DNA of 64,000 nt from Kitagawia praeruptora. Lineage: Eukaryota > Streptophyta > Magnoliopsida > Apiales > Apiaceae. Position numbers and translations under genes: made by a program. Positions 21,901-30,847 of the stretch are shown here, piece by piece; the stretch's first letter is position 1, and every line of letters begins with the position of its first letter. The notes beneath the pieces were generated by a model, which did not search any database, was not told the DNA's origin, and worked only from the letters and a program-made list of their open reading frames with translations. The stretch is taken from assembly GCA_037693485.1 (NCBI GenBank), contig CM075348.1, positions 127,979,609 to 128,043,608 of the forward strand, written 5' to 3'.

Positions 21901-22255
21901 AGCTGGCTTCATATATGTTACCATGTCTTTGACCAGTTAGAACAATGTCTCCATTCTGCATATTCAAGATTTTGCATCCTTCTCTGTCAAAGATTGATTT
22001 GTAACCTTTATCACCCAGTTGACTTATGCTTAAAAGAGTATGTTTCAAGCCTTCAACCAGTGCTACATTTTCTATGATGACATTCCCCAAAACAATTGAG
22101 TCATATCCCAGAGTTTCTCCTTTGTTGCCATCTCCAAAAGATATTACTGGGCCAGCTTTCCTCTCAAACTTTGTAAGCAGGGACTTCTTTCCAGTCATAT
22201 GTCCAGAGCATCCACTGTCCAAGATAATTGAATGCTTCTTTCCTGTGCCCTGCAA
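18953..22255 (-). CDS. pol: Element B pol (protease, integrase, RT, RNase H)
   Basis: Intact 1100-residue copia-order polyprotein. Protease has LDSGCSGHMTG at about residues 12-22. The pre-integrase zinc finger runs from WHKKLSYLN to CDACQLGK (about 141-184). The integrase core has LDLFGP, RSDNGTEF and the catalytic glutamate in GVVERKNRTL. RT starts at about 620, with the catalytic box YVDDIIFGS and LDLKG-type copia motifs. RNase H ends with TKHIDVRYHFIREHI and ADILTKPL. There is no in-frame ATG near the protease; the frame opens at a TTG right after a strong splice-acceptor-like TTTTTGTTTGCAG and is shifted relative to gag. Expression therefore needs frameshifting, reinitiation or splicing. 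Confidence 0.93.
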   Translation of the reverse strand: MQGTGKKHSIILDSGCSGHMTGKKSLLTKFERKAGPVISFGDGNKGETLGYDSIVLGNVIIENVALVEGLKHTLLSISQLGDKGYKSIFDREGCKILNMQNGDIVLTGQRHGNIYEASLSDTSKGIVRCLYSKATSEESWNWHKKLSYLNFKKLNQLVKHNLVRGLPQANYVQDGLCDACQLGKQRRTTFKSKTENSITEPFHMLHLDLFGPVNIMSISKKRYALVMVDDFTRFTWVFFLHKKDEAPQQIIELIKNIQNNSEYKVKVLRSDNGTEFKNSTMEGFCADNGITQQFSAPGTPQQNGVVERKNRTLIEAARTMLADAKLPTYFWAEAINTACFTQNCTLVNSHGKTPYEMIKGKKPSVKYFHIFGCKCYVLKVHPEQLGKFEAKSDEAIFLGYSASKAFKVYNLRTHIVMESIHVAFDDKKFGILQTDESHDKLEFENLKNSEILSSDDEGSPEGISIASQRNATVEGEQINQREHSDHQEQISLSESTPSGTDLSEFTEERSVTSSNMESNDSIDQRRVFEGRENSSTRDTTNLGGETSRVNLPPVRKWTKDHTEDLIIGDPNSGVRTRRSIQNECLYSCFLSKNEPKKVEEALQDPDWVIAMQEELNEFERNKVWKLVPRPKDRSIVGARWVFRNKLDESGMIVRNKARLVAKGYSLEEGIDYDETFAPVARLEAIRMFLAFAAHSKFKVYQMDVKSAFLNGKLDEEVYVEQPPGFVDPKFPNHVYKLDKAIYGLKQAPRAWYETLSKFLLENGFTRGTIDKTLFFRKIKGELLLVQVYVDDIIFGSTNEKLCAKFSKLMQSKYQMSMMGELNYFLGLQVKQIETGIFINQSKYIKDLLRRFDFQDCAVAKTPMATATKLDSDPKGKSVDNTSYRGMIGSLLYLSASRPDIMFSTCLCARFQGNPKESHLIAVKRIFRYLKGTPNLGLWYPRESDFFLIGYSDSDYAGCKIDRKSTTGTCQFLGNRLISWASKKQQSVSTSTAEAEYIAAGSCCAQLLWIRNQLMDYGMTLSNIPMFCDNTSAIKIAENPVQHSRTKHIDVRYHFIREHIENGTVELHFVPTDKQLADILTKPLDETTFSRLVSELGMLNF

Positions 22256-22266
22256 ACAAAAAGTAA

Positions 22267-24558
22267 CTAGTTAGAATTTTTTAGGACCCAACTTTGATTG
22301 GATCCTTTCTTACTAGATTTGGAGATAACAGGCTTTGAAGATTTTGCTTTTATTTTACCTGTTGCAGAGTCAACTTTAGACTCTGATTTCACAAACTGTT
22401 TGTGACTGGGAGTTTCAGATTTCAAAGAATAATAGTCATAATACAGTTTATGATATTCTCTACACATGTAAATGGAATGAAGTAAACTACCACAATGATA
22501 ACAAGCTTTTTGTGGCTGGTATTGAATTTTCTGAGTCTTGGGGAATCTGGACTCAGTTTTCCAAGAAGGTTTTTGATTGCAGTCTAGAGCCAAATGATTA
22601 TGATTTCCACATTTATAGCATTTTTTTCTAGGTGCATCAGGTACATTCTTGTAATTATTCTCTTTGTTAATACCTTCTTTTCCATTCCTATTTCTTTTGA
22701 TCTTGCTAGACTCTGAAAGACCATCTAATCTCTGTTTCAACTGAGACTTAGACAGAAACCCTATGTTTACATTCTTAGGTTTCTCTAACACTTTCTCATC
22801 TGAATTACTATTGTTAATCCTTTTGTGTACAACAGGGGTACCTTTTGAATCAATAAATTTAACATGATTAGGTTCAGAAACAATTTTCTTACCTTCAGAT
22901 TTAGATGTGTTAGCTTCTATCTTACTATCATCATTGACAATAGCTACTCTTTCTTATTGTCTAGCCTTATCAAAACCTAAACCATTAACCTTACCACGAA
23001 TTCCACTCTCAAAGATTTCTAAAGTCTTCTTACTGGAATTGTTAATGGTCTTAATCACATCTCTCTCTTCTTCTAGTTCTTTTCTGACATAGTCATAAGC
23101 CTCAAGAATAACACTATAATCATGCTTAGCTTTATCAGAACTTAACTTGTATTCTTCCATTTGAATTAATTCAGATTCAAGAAAATTATTTCTATCAACT
23201 AATTTATCATTCTTAACCTTAAGTTCATCTCTTTCATAAGTAAGAATTCTAAAATTAGTCATAAGATTCTTAAACTCAGCATGGATAGATCTAATTTCAT
23301 CAGAATTTAAGCTATCAAATGAATCAAGAGAGTGAAGTGATACCTTAACAGAGGATGGAGAAGTTTTCTTTGGAGATCCAGGTTTGTCTGAACTATTAGC
23401 CATCAATGCAATGTTGTCATAATCCAATTCATCTTCAGAATCACTGGAATCAGCCCAATCCTTCTGTATGACCATAAGTGCATTACCCTTTCCTGAATTC
23501 CTAGGCTTCTTACACTCACTAGCAAAGTGTCCAAGCTCACTGCAGTTAAAGCACTTGATCTTGGCCTTATCAAGCTTGACAATTGTACTTTTGCCTTTGT
23601 CACTCTTCTTCTCCTCCTTCTTTTGAAAAGGTCCTTTGCTAAATCTTCTCCTGTTGAATCTTCCTTTCTTGAAAGCTTTAGCAAACATAGCAAAGAGCTC
23701 CTGCATCTCAGATTCAGAATCATTGTTGTCAGAGTCCATATCAGTAGTCTCTGACTCAGAACTTTCTTTGCTTTTCTTCTTCCTTGAATTCTTTAAAGCA
23801 ATCTTTTCAGGCTGTTCTTCAGGAAGCTTCTTAACTTCAGATTGAGCAGTAAGTGCAATAGTCTTCATCTTTCCTTCACTCCTGCTCTTCTTCTGCTGCT
23901 TGTCAAGTTCATAAGCTCTCAATTTTCCATATACTGCCTCTAATGAAATCTCATCCAGATCATTAGCTTCCTCAATCGCAGATATCTTCTCATTGTAGAA
24001 ATCAGGCAAAGCTTTCATGAACTTTGTATTCATATCCTCCAAGTCATAATATTTACCATGCATGGCCATCTCATTGATGAGTTTTGTAAACCTATCAAAG
24101 GTATCAGTAAGTGACTCACCAGACTTGGATTCAAAGTACTCATACTGTTGTATAAGTAATGTCCTCATATTCTTCCTGACAGGCTTAGTTCCTTCACAGT
24201 GAACCTTAATATTGTCCCATATATCCTTAGCAGTTTTACAAGAGAGAACATAGTCAGTGAGAACAGAATCAAGACTGTTGAATAATATGTTTCTCACTTT
24301 AGCATCTTTAAGAACATTCTCCTTGTCCTTATCTGACCATTCAGATTTTGGCTTCTCTGCTGTATGTTCTGGAACAACCACACCATCAACAGTTGCTTGT
24401 CCAACGACCTTTGTTGGAACAAAAGGTCCATCTCTGATTCTGTCAAGATAATCAGGATCTGTTGCTTCCAGATGATGCAACATCTTTACTTCCCATAGAG
24501 TATATTCGTTTCTCTTGAGCATAGGAATCTTAGTATTCCCATCCTTGTAACCAGACAT
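22267..24558 (-). pseudogene. gag: Element B gag with one in-frame stop
   Basis: The start at 24558 gives MSGYKDGNTKIPML, a typical copia gag opening, just inside the 5' LTR and primer site. Residues 1-230 are the gag_pre/UBN2-type capsid region (LRAYELDK at its end). A basic and acidic linker is followed by the first knuckle CFNCSELGHFASEC at about residue 336, then a long coiled-coil segment. A TAA at 22954-22956 interrupts the frame. The same frame continues to 22267 with CYKCGNHNHLALDC and CYHCGSLLHSIYMC, giving three knuckles in all. The stop could be a CAA-to-TAA change or a regulated readthrough site. The second half is also present in element D (40500-41007). Confidence 0.87.
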
Positions 24559-24590
24559 GATTGCAGATCTTTATGATTATTCGAAATCAA

Positions 24591-24606
24591 CCTGCTCTGA
24601 TACCAA
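24591..24606 (-). promoter_or_regulatory. Element B primer-binding site
   Basis: The minus strand reads TTGGTATCAGAGCAGG directly inside the 5' LTR. This complements initiator methionine tRNA. Confidence 0.93.
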
Positions 24607-24607
24607 T

Positions 24608-25337
24608 TGTTAACTCGAATAACTTGTAGAAGGGGGGGGGGTTGAATACAAGTTATATAATCGTGTCTGATTTTTGCTTGATTATATGAACAAGAATAAA
24701 CGAATGAATCAAACTCTATTTGTATTAATAAGATCAAATACAAACTCTACCAAAGGTGTACAAATACCTTTAGCAGCTGCTGACAATATAAATCTCTCTC
24801 TCTGTTTGTTTCGTACTCACGAATACAAACCTTATACAGAGCTACGCACATTCGCTTAACACACTCTTTACAATGATATTGAGAGAGTATTTATAAAGCT
24901 ACCTATCAACTAATAACAGAAAGATATAATTTATACATGACAATGTTCTGCCTTCTAGTCGATAGTTTCCATCAATAGAAAACTCTTTCCTTCATAATAT
25001 CTTCTTGCTTGTTCTTCAAATAACGATCCTATTTTATAGCACTTGCCAGTTTCTGTAGCATCCATAATGACATCATCAGTAACATGACTGATATCAGGAT
25101 CTGCACACTGCATCAGTATCTGATCAACCATCAGTATTAGACCATCATCAGGATTTGCTCTCTGTTCCTGACACGTAGTCTCCGATACACTGTTCATTCC
25201 TGACTAAACTATACAGATAACTGTCTTACACATAAATCCTATATACAGTGCTAAATCCTTTATAAGATCAGGATTACAAGAAGTATAATGTGTAAATTCT
25301 ATTCTTAACATCACAACTTTATGAATTATTCCTAACA
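24608..25337 (-). repeat. Element B 5' LTR (730 bp)
   Basis: It matches 13213-13941, has TG...CA ends, and is followed on the right by the CCCAT duplication. It drives transcription towards lower coordinates. Confidence 0.95.
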
Positions 25338-25342
25338 CCCAT

Positions 25343-25712
25343 CTTTCCACCTTAGGGCGCGCCCTTAGTGTTTAAGAAGGATCCTTATATCCAGGCAAAC
25401 CCCTGGAGGCCTTCTGCGACGGACATCCCCCTCTTGAGATACGACAGGAGGGAATTCTTCAACTTTTGGAATTCCAGCTTGAGTGGAATCCTAGGAGAGA
25501 TTTCCTTAATGTCTTCTCAGAAAATCAACTTGAATCAGTTTGTCACCATGTTTTATATTTAGGGCGCGCCCTCTTTGTAGAGAAAGAGAGGGCGCGGCCT
25601 GACTTCTCCCTTTTCTGCCAAAACCCTAATTAATCCTAGAATTCCCCAAATTGAACCCGTGTTTAACCCGAATCCATCTTGAAAATACCCAAACCGAATT
25701 TTGGCTATAACA
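25343..25712 (-). repeat. Element F 3' LTR, proximal part
   Basis: Proposed LTR start on the minus strand is TGTTATAGCC at 25712, preceded by a G-run (GGAATTGGGGGGTAGT, 25713-25728) that suits a polypurine tract. The LTR would continue left through the element B insertion into 12679-13212. Two GGGCGCGCCC palindromes lie here (25355, 25562). The boundary is inferred because no second LTR of F is in the window. Confidence 0.45.
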
Positions 25713-25806
25713 ACTACCCCCCAATTCCGTATGAAATCAAAGATGATATATGGAATTTCTCTCATAAAACCCAAAATTCCGAATTTCTCCTCAAAATATT
25801 TCACTA

Positions 25807-25900
25807 GGGCGCGCCCTGGTAAAGGACGCGTCCTTAGAATTCCAATCGATCCAAGTGGTTGACAGCTGTTTTCCACTAACTTCTCAAACCTCTATAAATA
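25807..25900 (+). promoter_or_regulatory. Promoter of the antisense gene in element F
   Basis: A TATAAATA box at 25893-25900 is preceded by two GC palindromes, GGGCGCGCCC (25807-25816) and GGACGCGTCC (25824-25833), some 60-85 bp upstream. A CT-rich leader follows. This is a well-formed plant core promoter pointing into the spliced ORF; activity is inferred. Confidence 0.6.
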
Positions 25901-25924
25901 ACTCTCTAACCTTCACTTTACTCT

Positions 25925-28887
25925 TTTTACTTCTCTCTCTCAAAATATATACCCTACTCCGGCTATTTTCTTTTCCGAGCAATAATCCGGCTAATTCCAT
26001 TACATTTTTGGTCATTTCTTCACCAAATCGAACTCTAGAACTTGCAAGGTACATCTTTATGTCTTTATTTCAAGTTTTCACCATGTTATTCGCTTGATTT
26101 TGCACTTTGACTGTCCGACTCCACCATGTTCTTCGTTTTTGATGTATGTATATCTGTATGCATTATTGTTTGATCTGGTTTCGTCATCACCATCTTTTAA
26201 CAACATGATTCTGAATATTAGGCTAAATCCTTGGGTGTGTCTTACACTTAGGGCGCGCCCTAAGGTCTTCTGAACAATTTTGAACGTCAAATTAATAATG
26301 TTGTCACGTAATTAGTTTAATTCATTTTTCCTTGGGCGCGCCCTTAGTGTTTTTTTTTTAATTTTGCAGCTGGAGGGCGCGTCTCCGCCTTTTCACCCAT
26401 TTAGGGAATTCAACGATCGTTTAGGGATCCATTCTCCTCTACCAGCCCCTTTGTCTCCTGAGCATTATAGGCCTCCTTTCTCTTTTATTTCTTCAGAAGA
26501 TAGGGCGCGCCTTATCGAAGATTTTAACGAGGGCAGAATGTGTTCTTTCAGTGAAGATTCCCTTGATGATATCCCCCTTAGCACTCAAATACTTGAAAAA
26601 ACTACAACACCAATACCTGAAAAAACTCCAACACCCCTATACACAGATCCGTCTGATAATGATTATACTCCGGACTCCAATTTTCCTAGTGACACGCACT
26701 CTTCAGATACCTACTACACAGAGGGCGCGCCTTCTGCCTCATCCATTTCACCTTTAATCAATTCCGAACCGACATCCCCACCTTTATCACCTACCCCGTT
26801 TGAACATTGGGAAGTTCTTGATAAGGAAATTGACATTGATTGGGGCAAATACAATGAGATATCCGAAAAGGAAAAGAACCAGCTTAGAAAGAATTAAGGC
26901 AAACTAGTCTGTGTTAGCATGTCCTCTACAACCAAAAATGATGAGGTGGAATGGGCAATGAAATACTATGGTCAAGAAGGACTTTGGGCCATTCCCCACT
27001 CTCACCATCGACCCCATATTTTCAACTACGGTAAAGAGTTTAGAATTCCAAGAATGGTTCTAACTCCAAAACTCGTAGCCCTTGGTGTGGACGCGCCTTT
27101 GCACCCCTACCTAAAAGAGATCCTTGAATGGTATGATCTAGCTCCAATCCAACTTTCTCCCAACAGCTATAAACTCGTTCTAGGCTTATTTATTCTCTAC
27201 CATGATTTGGGTTTCAAAGCACCTTCCATGCCAGAAGTTAGCTATTTCTTTAGTATCCGTCAGTCAAACATTGGATACTACAACCTGGTAATCAACAAAC
27301 CTCACAACAACAAAGGCTTTTCTGAAGGAAGGATTAGCCATACTAAACTCTGGAAGGAACCTTTCTTCTTTATCTGGGACGTTCCTCGAATTCGTCTCCA
27401 ATTCAATACAGACCCCTGTAAGTGAGGGCGCGCCCTACACCCTTGTTTTCTTCCATTTTAACTTTAACTATTATTAATTCCTTTAAACTAAAATAGATAG
27501 AAGAGTTCAAAAAAAACTTCAGGGCACGGCCCTACATCGGGCCAAAGCCGTCCTCAAGGTTGCAGCGGAAAGATTCAATCTTCAAACTCTAATTACTGAA
27601 GAAAACTTAAAAAGAGTTGGAATCTTATCAGATAAAGTTGGTCATATTTGTAAATTCAAAAAATTCCGAAATGGCTTTGCCGTTCCATCATCGTCATCTA
27701 ATGATAGTGAATGTGAAACATTTGATACTAATGAAGGTAAAAATTATAATGTAGGGCGCGCCCTAACATTATACTGTATCCTTATTTTGCTTGATGTTTC
27801 TCTTTATTATTTGCTTAAAAATCTTTTTCACCTAAAGCACGGACTAACCATTTTCTTAGTTTTTTCTTGCACAGGTATGGTTCCCAAAATTCCCCGTGGA
27901 TTTGGAGCTTCAAAGAAAAGAGATGATAAGGAGAAGAAAACTGATCAATCCGGTACTTCCGATTCCGGGGTACGCCCTGCACAGAGGAAAGATCCTGGTG
28001 ACATTGTCACTTTGTCCAAAGAGCCTTTGAAGAGAAATGCTGAGACTCAAGAACCCATTATTGACAAGGGCAAGAAACCAAGAACTGAGGGCGCGCCCTC
28101 GTATGTGGAGACCTTAATTGGTCCAGCTGCCGCCTCTTTTGTTAAAGAAAAAGATATTGACTTGTGGCAAAACATGAATGCCGAAGACGAAGCCCAGTCC
28201 ATGATCAAAGCTTCTGCTCAACTGCTAGTTCAATCTCTAGGGCGCGCCCAGAGAGTTCACAAGGAAAAGCTCCATATTAACAAGCTTGAGGCTGAAAACA
28301 GAAAATATTCAAAGATGATTGTTGAAAATGACAACAAATGGAAGAAAGATCTGGATGCCAAAAATGACAGAATTGCTGATCTGAAGCATGACCTGGATGA
28401 ATCTATTGAACATCGTCATCTTTTGAATACCAAAAATGACAAGCTGGAGAAAGAGGTGGAGGACTTGAAGATGCAGTGTGGCACTCTTGAGATTGAAAAA
28501 GCCAATTGTTGGAAAGATGAGAAGCAGACCATGGAAGATCGAAACTTCCAAGCTGGGTTTGATTTCTATCTTCTTGGTTTTCTAGCAAACGATCCTGATT
28601 ACAATTGGGAGGAAAAATTCGGCCGTGAAAGTTCTGAAGATATCGAAGATTTCAAGAGGGTGCATGCAAGTGCCATCAAGGCAAAGAGGATTGAGATAGG
28701 GTTGGATAAGGATCCCCAGGGCGCGCCCTCAACTGATGAGGTTCCCCTAGAAATCGAGCCAACTAAAGACCCAGAAATCCAAACAGCTGACCCTTCCAAC
28801 CAAAACTCTGCTCCTGAAGTAATATCTTCTCCCTCCATTCGTCCCTCAGGAAATCAGGACGCGTCACCTGCAAAGGACACGCCTTAA
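25925..28887 (+). pseudogene. Element F antisense spliced gene with putative gypsy-type transposon domain
   Basis: Proposed structure: exon 1 about 25925-26048 (untranslated), intron 26049-26369, exon 2 26370-27417, intron 27418-27496, exon 3 27497-27736, intron 27737-27874, exon 4 27875-28887. All introns are GT-AG and the coding phases agree across both coding junctions. Exon 2 has a Ser/Pro/acid-rich N-terminal part (open 26364-26894), one in-frame TAA (26895), then an in-frame ATG at 26919. There begins a domain with HPYLKEILEWYDLAPIQLSP and LVLGLFILYHDLG, typical of 'putative gypsy type transposon' proteins (PF04195). Exon 4 has a basic start, a coiled coil at about 28260-28500 and an acidic/proline tail. 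The role of the family is unknown. It may initiate at 26919 or be a pseudogene. Confidence 0.65.
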
Positions 28888-29099
28888 GGCTTTTATTGTC
28901 TTCAACTTAAACTTTTGCTTGAATTTTACATTTGAGGTGCGGGCCCTCTGTAAAACCCTGCAAGTTGTACTTCCTAAACTTTCATGCCTAATTTTGATTA
29001 TGTTTCCATATTTAACCGCCGAATTGCTTTTGCCAGACCTTATTTTGTTCTTCTAGATCTTCAAAAATATTCACAGGGCGCGCCCTAACACATAGGGGG
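28888..29099 (+). other. 3' flank of the antisense gene
   Basis: AT-rich sequence with one GGGCGCGCCC (29076-29085) and a G-rich variant near 29094. It probably holds the 3' untranslated region. It ends at the target duplication of element G. Confidence 0.4.
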
Positions 29100-29104
29100 C
29101 GGCC

Positions 29105-29439
29105 TGCTATGAATTCTACAACCCACGCACACCAGACAACGATCCCAACAAGAGATACTGATATTCAATTACTGAATAATAGCATAGCCACAGTTTAGTT
29201 ACAATAGTTCCTCGCACTTCGAGAGGCGAGAGTCTCCAATAAACCCTAATTACACAAGATAGTTAATCGATACATAATACGCACCCACACCCTTCCTCTT
29301 ATTCTCTCACGACCTAATAGCATATGAAAAGACTGAATTATCCCTCAGACGGGTTGGACCATTCTATTGGGCCATTTACTTGGGCCTTGACTTCCTTGCA
29401 TATGTTAAAGTATCATAGGGCCTGGTTGAGTCCATGGCA
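29105..29439 (-). repeat. Element G 3' LTR (335 bp)
   Basis: It looks identical to 34220-34554, with TG...CA ends. The last 21 codons of the integrase frame run into it, with the stop at 29376-29378. The polypurine tract (29440-29455, G/A-rich on the minus strand) adjoins it. Confidence 0.95.
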
Positions 29440-30830
29440 TTACCCCGGGCCCAAACACTCACCTTGTCCTTAAGGTGAAAGGATGGAAACATGTGAGCAA
29501 TGTTTTGAGATAACTCCCAAGTGGCTTCTTGATTGGACATCCCCTTCCACTGAATTAGTACTTCCAGAGCCCCCCCTTGTTCCTGTGGCCCATTCCTCAC
29601 ACCCAAAATTTTCTCTGGTACACTATCAACCTGTAGAGACTCAGTTATAGTTGCTGGAAGTTTAGAGATAGGGTGGGCACCCTTCACTGCTTTCTTGAGC
29701 AACGACACATGAAAAACCGGGTGATTTTTTGCCTCAGTTGGTAGCTGTAGCTTGTAGGCAACTGAGCCAATACGCTGTAGGATGGTATATGGCCCATAGT
29801 AGCGGGCTGCTAGCTTGTCAAACGGTCGCCTGGCCACTGATTGTTGACGATAAGGTCTTAATTTCAAGAAAACTTCATCACCAACCTTGAATTCCACTTC
29901 TCTTCTCGACAAGTCTTCCTGAATCTTCATTCGGTGCTGTGCCCATACTAAATTAGCCTTCAAGTCATCTAATATAGCATCACGGGCGATCAACTGGTCC
30001 TCCAATGTGGATAAAACTGTGTGACCTGTTTCGTATCTGAGCAGTTGTGGCGGATCTCTCCCATACAAAGCTTTAAATGGCGTCATTCCCGTAGATGAAT
30101 GAGTCGTAGTGTTATACCAATATTCAGCCCAAGGAATCCACGCAGCCCAGTTTTTTGGTTGCCCATTTATGAAACATCTCAAGTAAGTCTCAAGTACCTT
30201 ATTCACGACCTCCGTTTGCCCATCTGATTCGGGATGGTAAGCTGTGCTTTTGTGTAGCAACGTACCCTGCAACTTGAATAATTCCTTCCAAAAAAGACTG
30301 AGGAAGACCTTGTCACGGTCGGACACTATGGTCAACGGAAACCCATGCAACCGAACGATTTCCTTGACAAAAACTGCTGCCATTGAGACTGCTGTAAAAG
30401 GATGTTTTAAAGGTATGAAATGGCTGAACTTGGTCAAGCGGTCAACTACCACCAAAATTGAGTCAACTCCCTGGGACTTTGGTAAACCCTCAATAAAGTC
30501 CATTGAGATCTCTTCCCATACAAGAGCAGGTATTGGAAGTGGCTGCAGCAGCCCCGCCGGACTCAAAGTCGAAGTCTTGGCTTGTTGGCACACATTGCAA
30601 GACCTTACGTACTCTGATATGTCCTTACGCATCCCGGGCCAAAACCAATCTGAAGCCATGCGAACGTATGTCTTGAAATCCCCTGAGTGGCCTCCCAAAA
30701 CTGAGTCATGATAATCGTGCAATATTGTAGCAATCATGGGTGACTTAGGGGGTAGCACCAGCCGACCTTTGTAACGCAAGTCACCATGCTCCAGATTATA
30801 CCCTTTGGGCACACTCTTACCAGCAGTCAA
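29376..30830 (-). pseudogene. pol: Element G pol: integrase and chromodomain
   Basis: This 484-residue frame contains the HHCC finger (HDYHDSVLGGHSG to CNVCQQAK), an integrase core with SMDFIEGLP, VSDRDKVF and the glutamate in DGQTEVVNK, the GPY/F region (AARYYGPYTIL) and a chromodomain (VLIQWKGMSNQEATWEL). All three integrase acidic residues are kept. It is out of frame with the gag-RT part; the shift lies at a G homopolymer 45-70 bases upstream of the first ATG here, so the ATG at 30830 is not the natural start. Confidence 0.9.
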
Positions 30831-30847
30831 ATCTTCTGTTAGTTTTT

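Larger units (their letters stand above)
13213..25337 (-). mobile_element. Element B: complete Sirevirus-like Ty1/copia retrotransposon (12.1 kb)
   Basis: It has two LTRs (13213-13941 and 24608-25337), a perfect 5-bp target duplication CCCAT (13208-13212 and 25338-25342), a primer site beside the right LTR and a polypurine tract beside the left one. Minus-strand order is gag, pol, a plus-strand small ORF, a long env-like ORF, then the 3' LTR. The copia order (integrase before RT), the length and the large third ORF after pol place it with the Sireviruses. The LTRs differ at about eight positions by eye, so the insertion is fairly recent. Pol and the env-like ORF are open throughout; gag has one in-frame stop. 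Confidence 0.93.
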
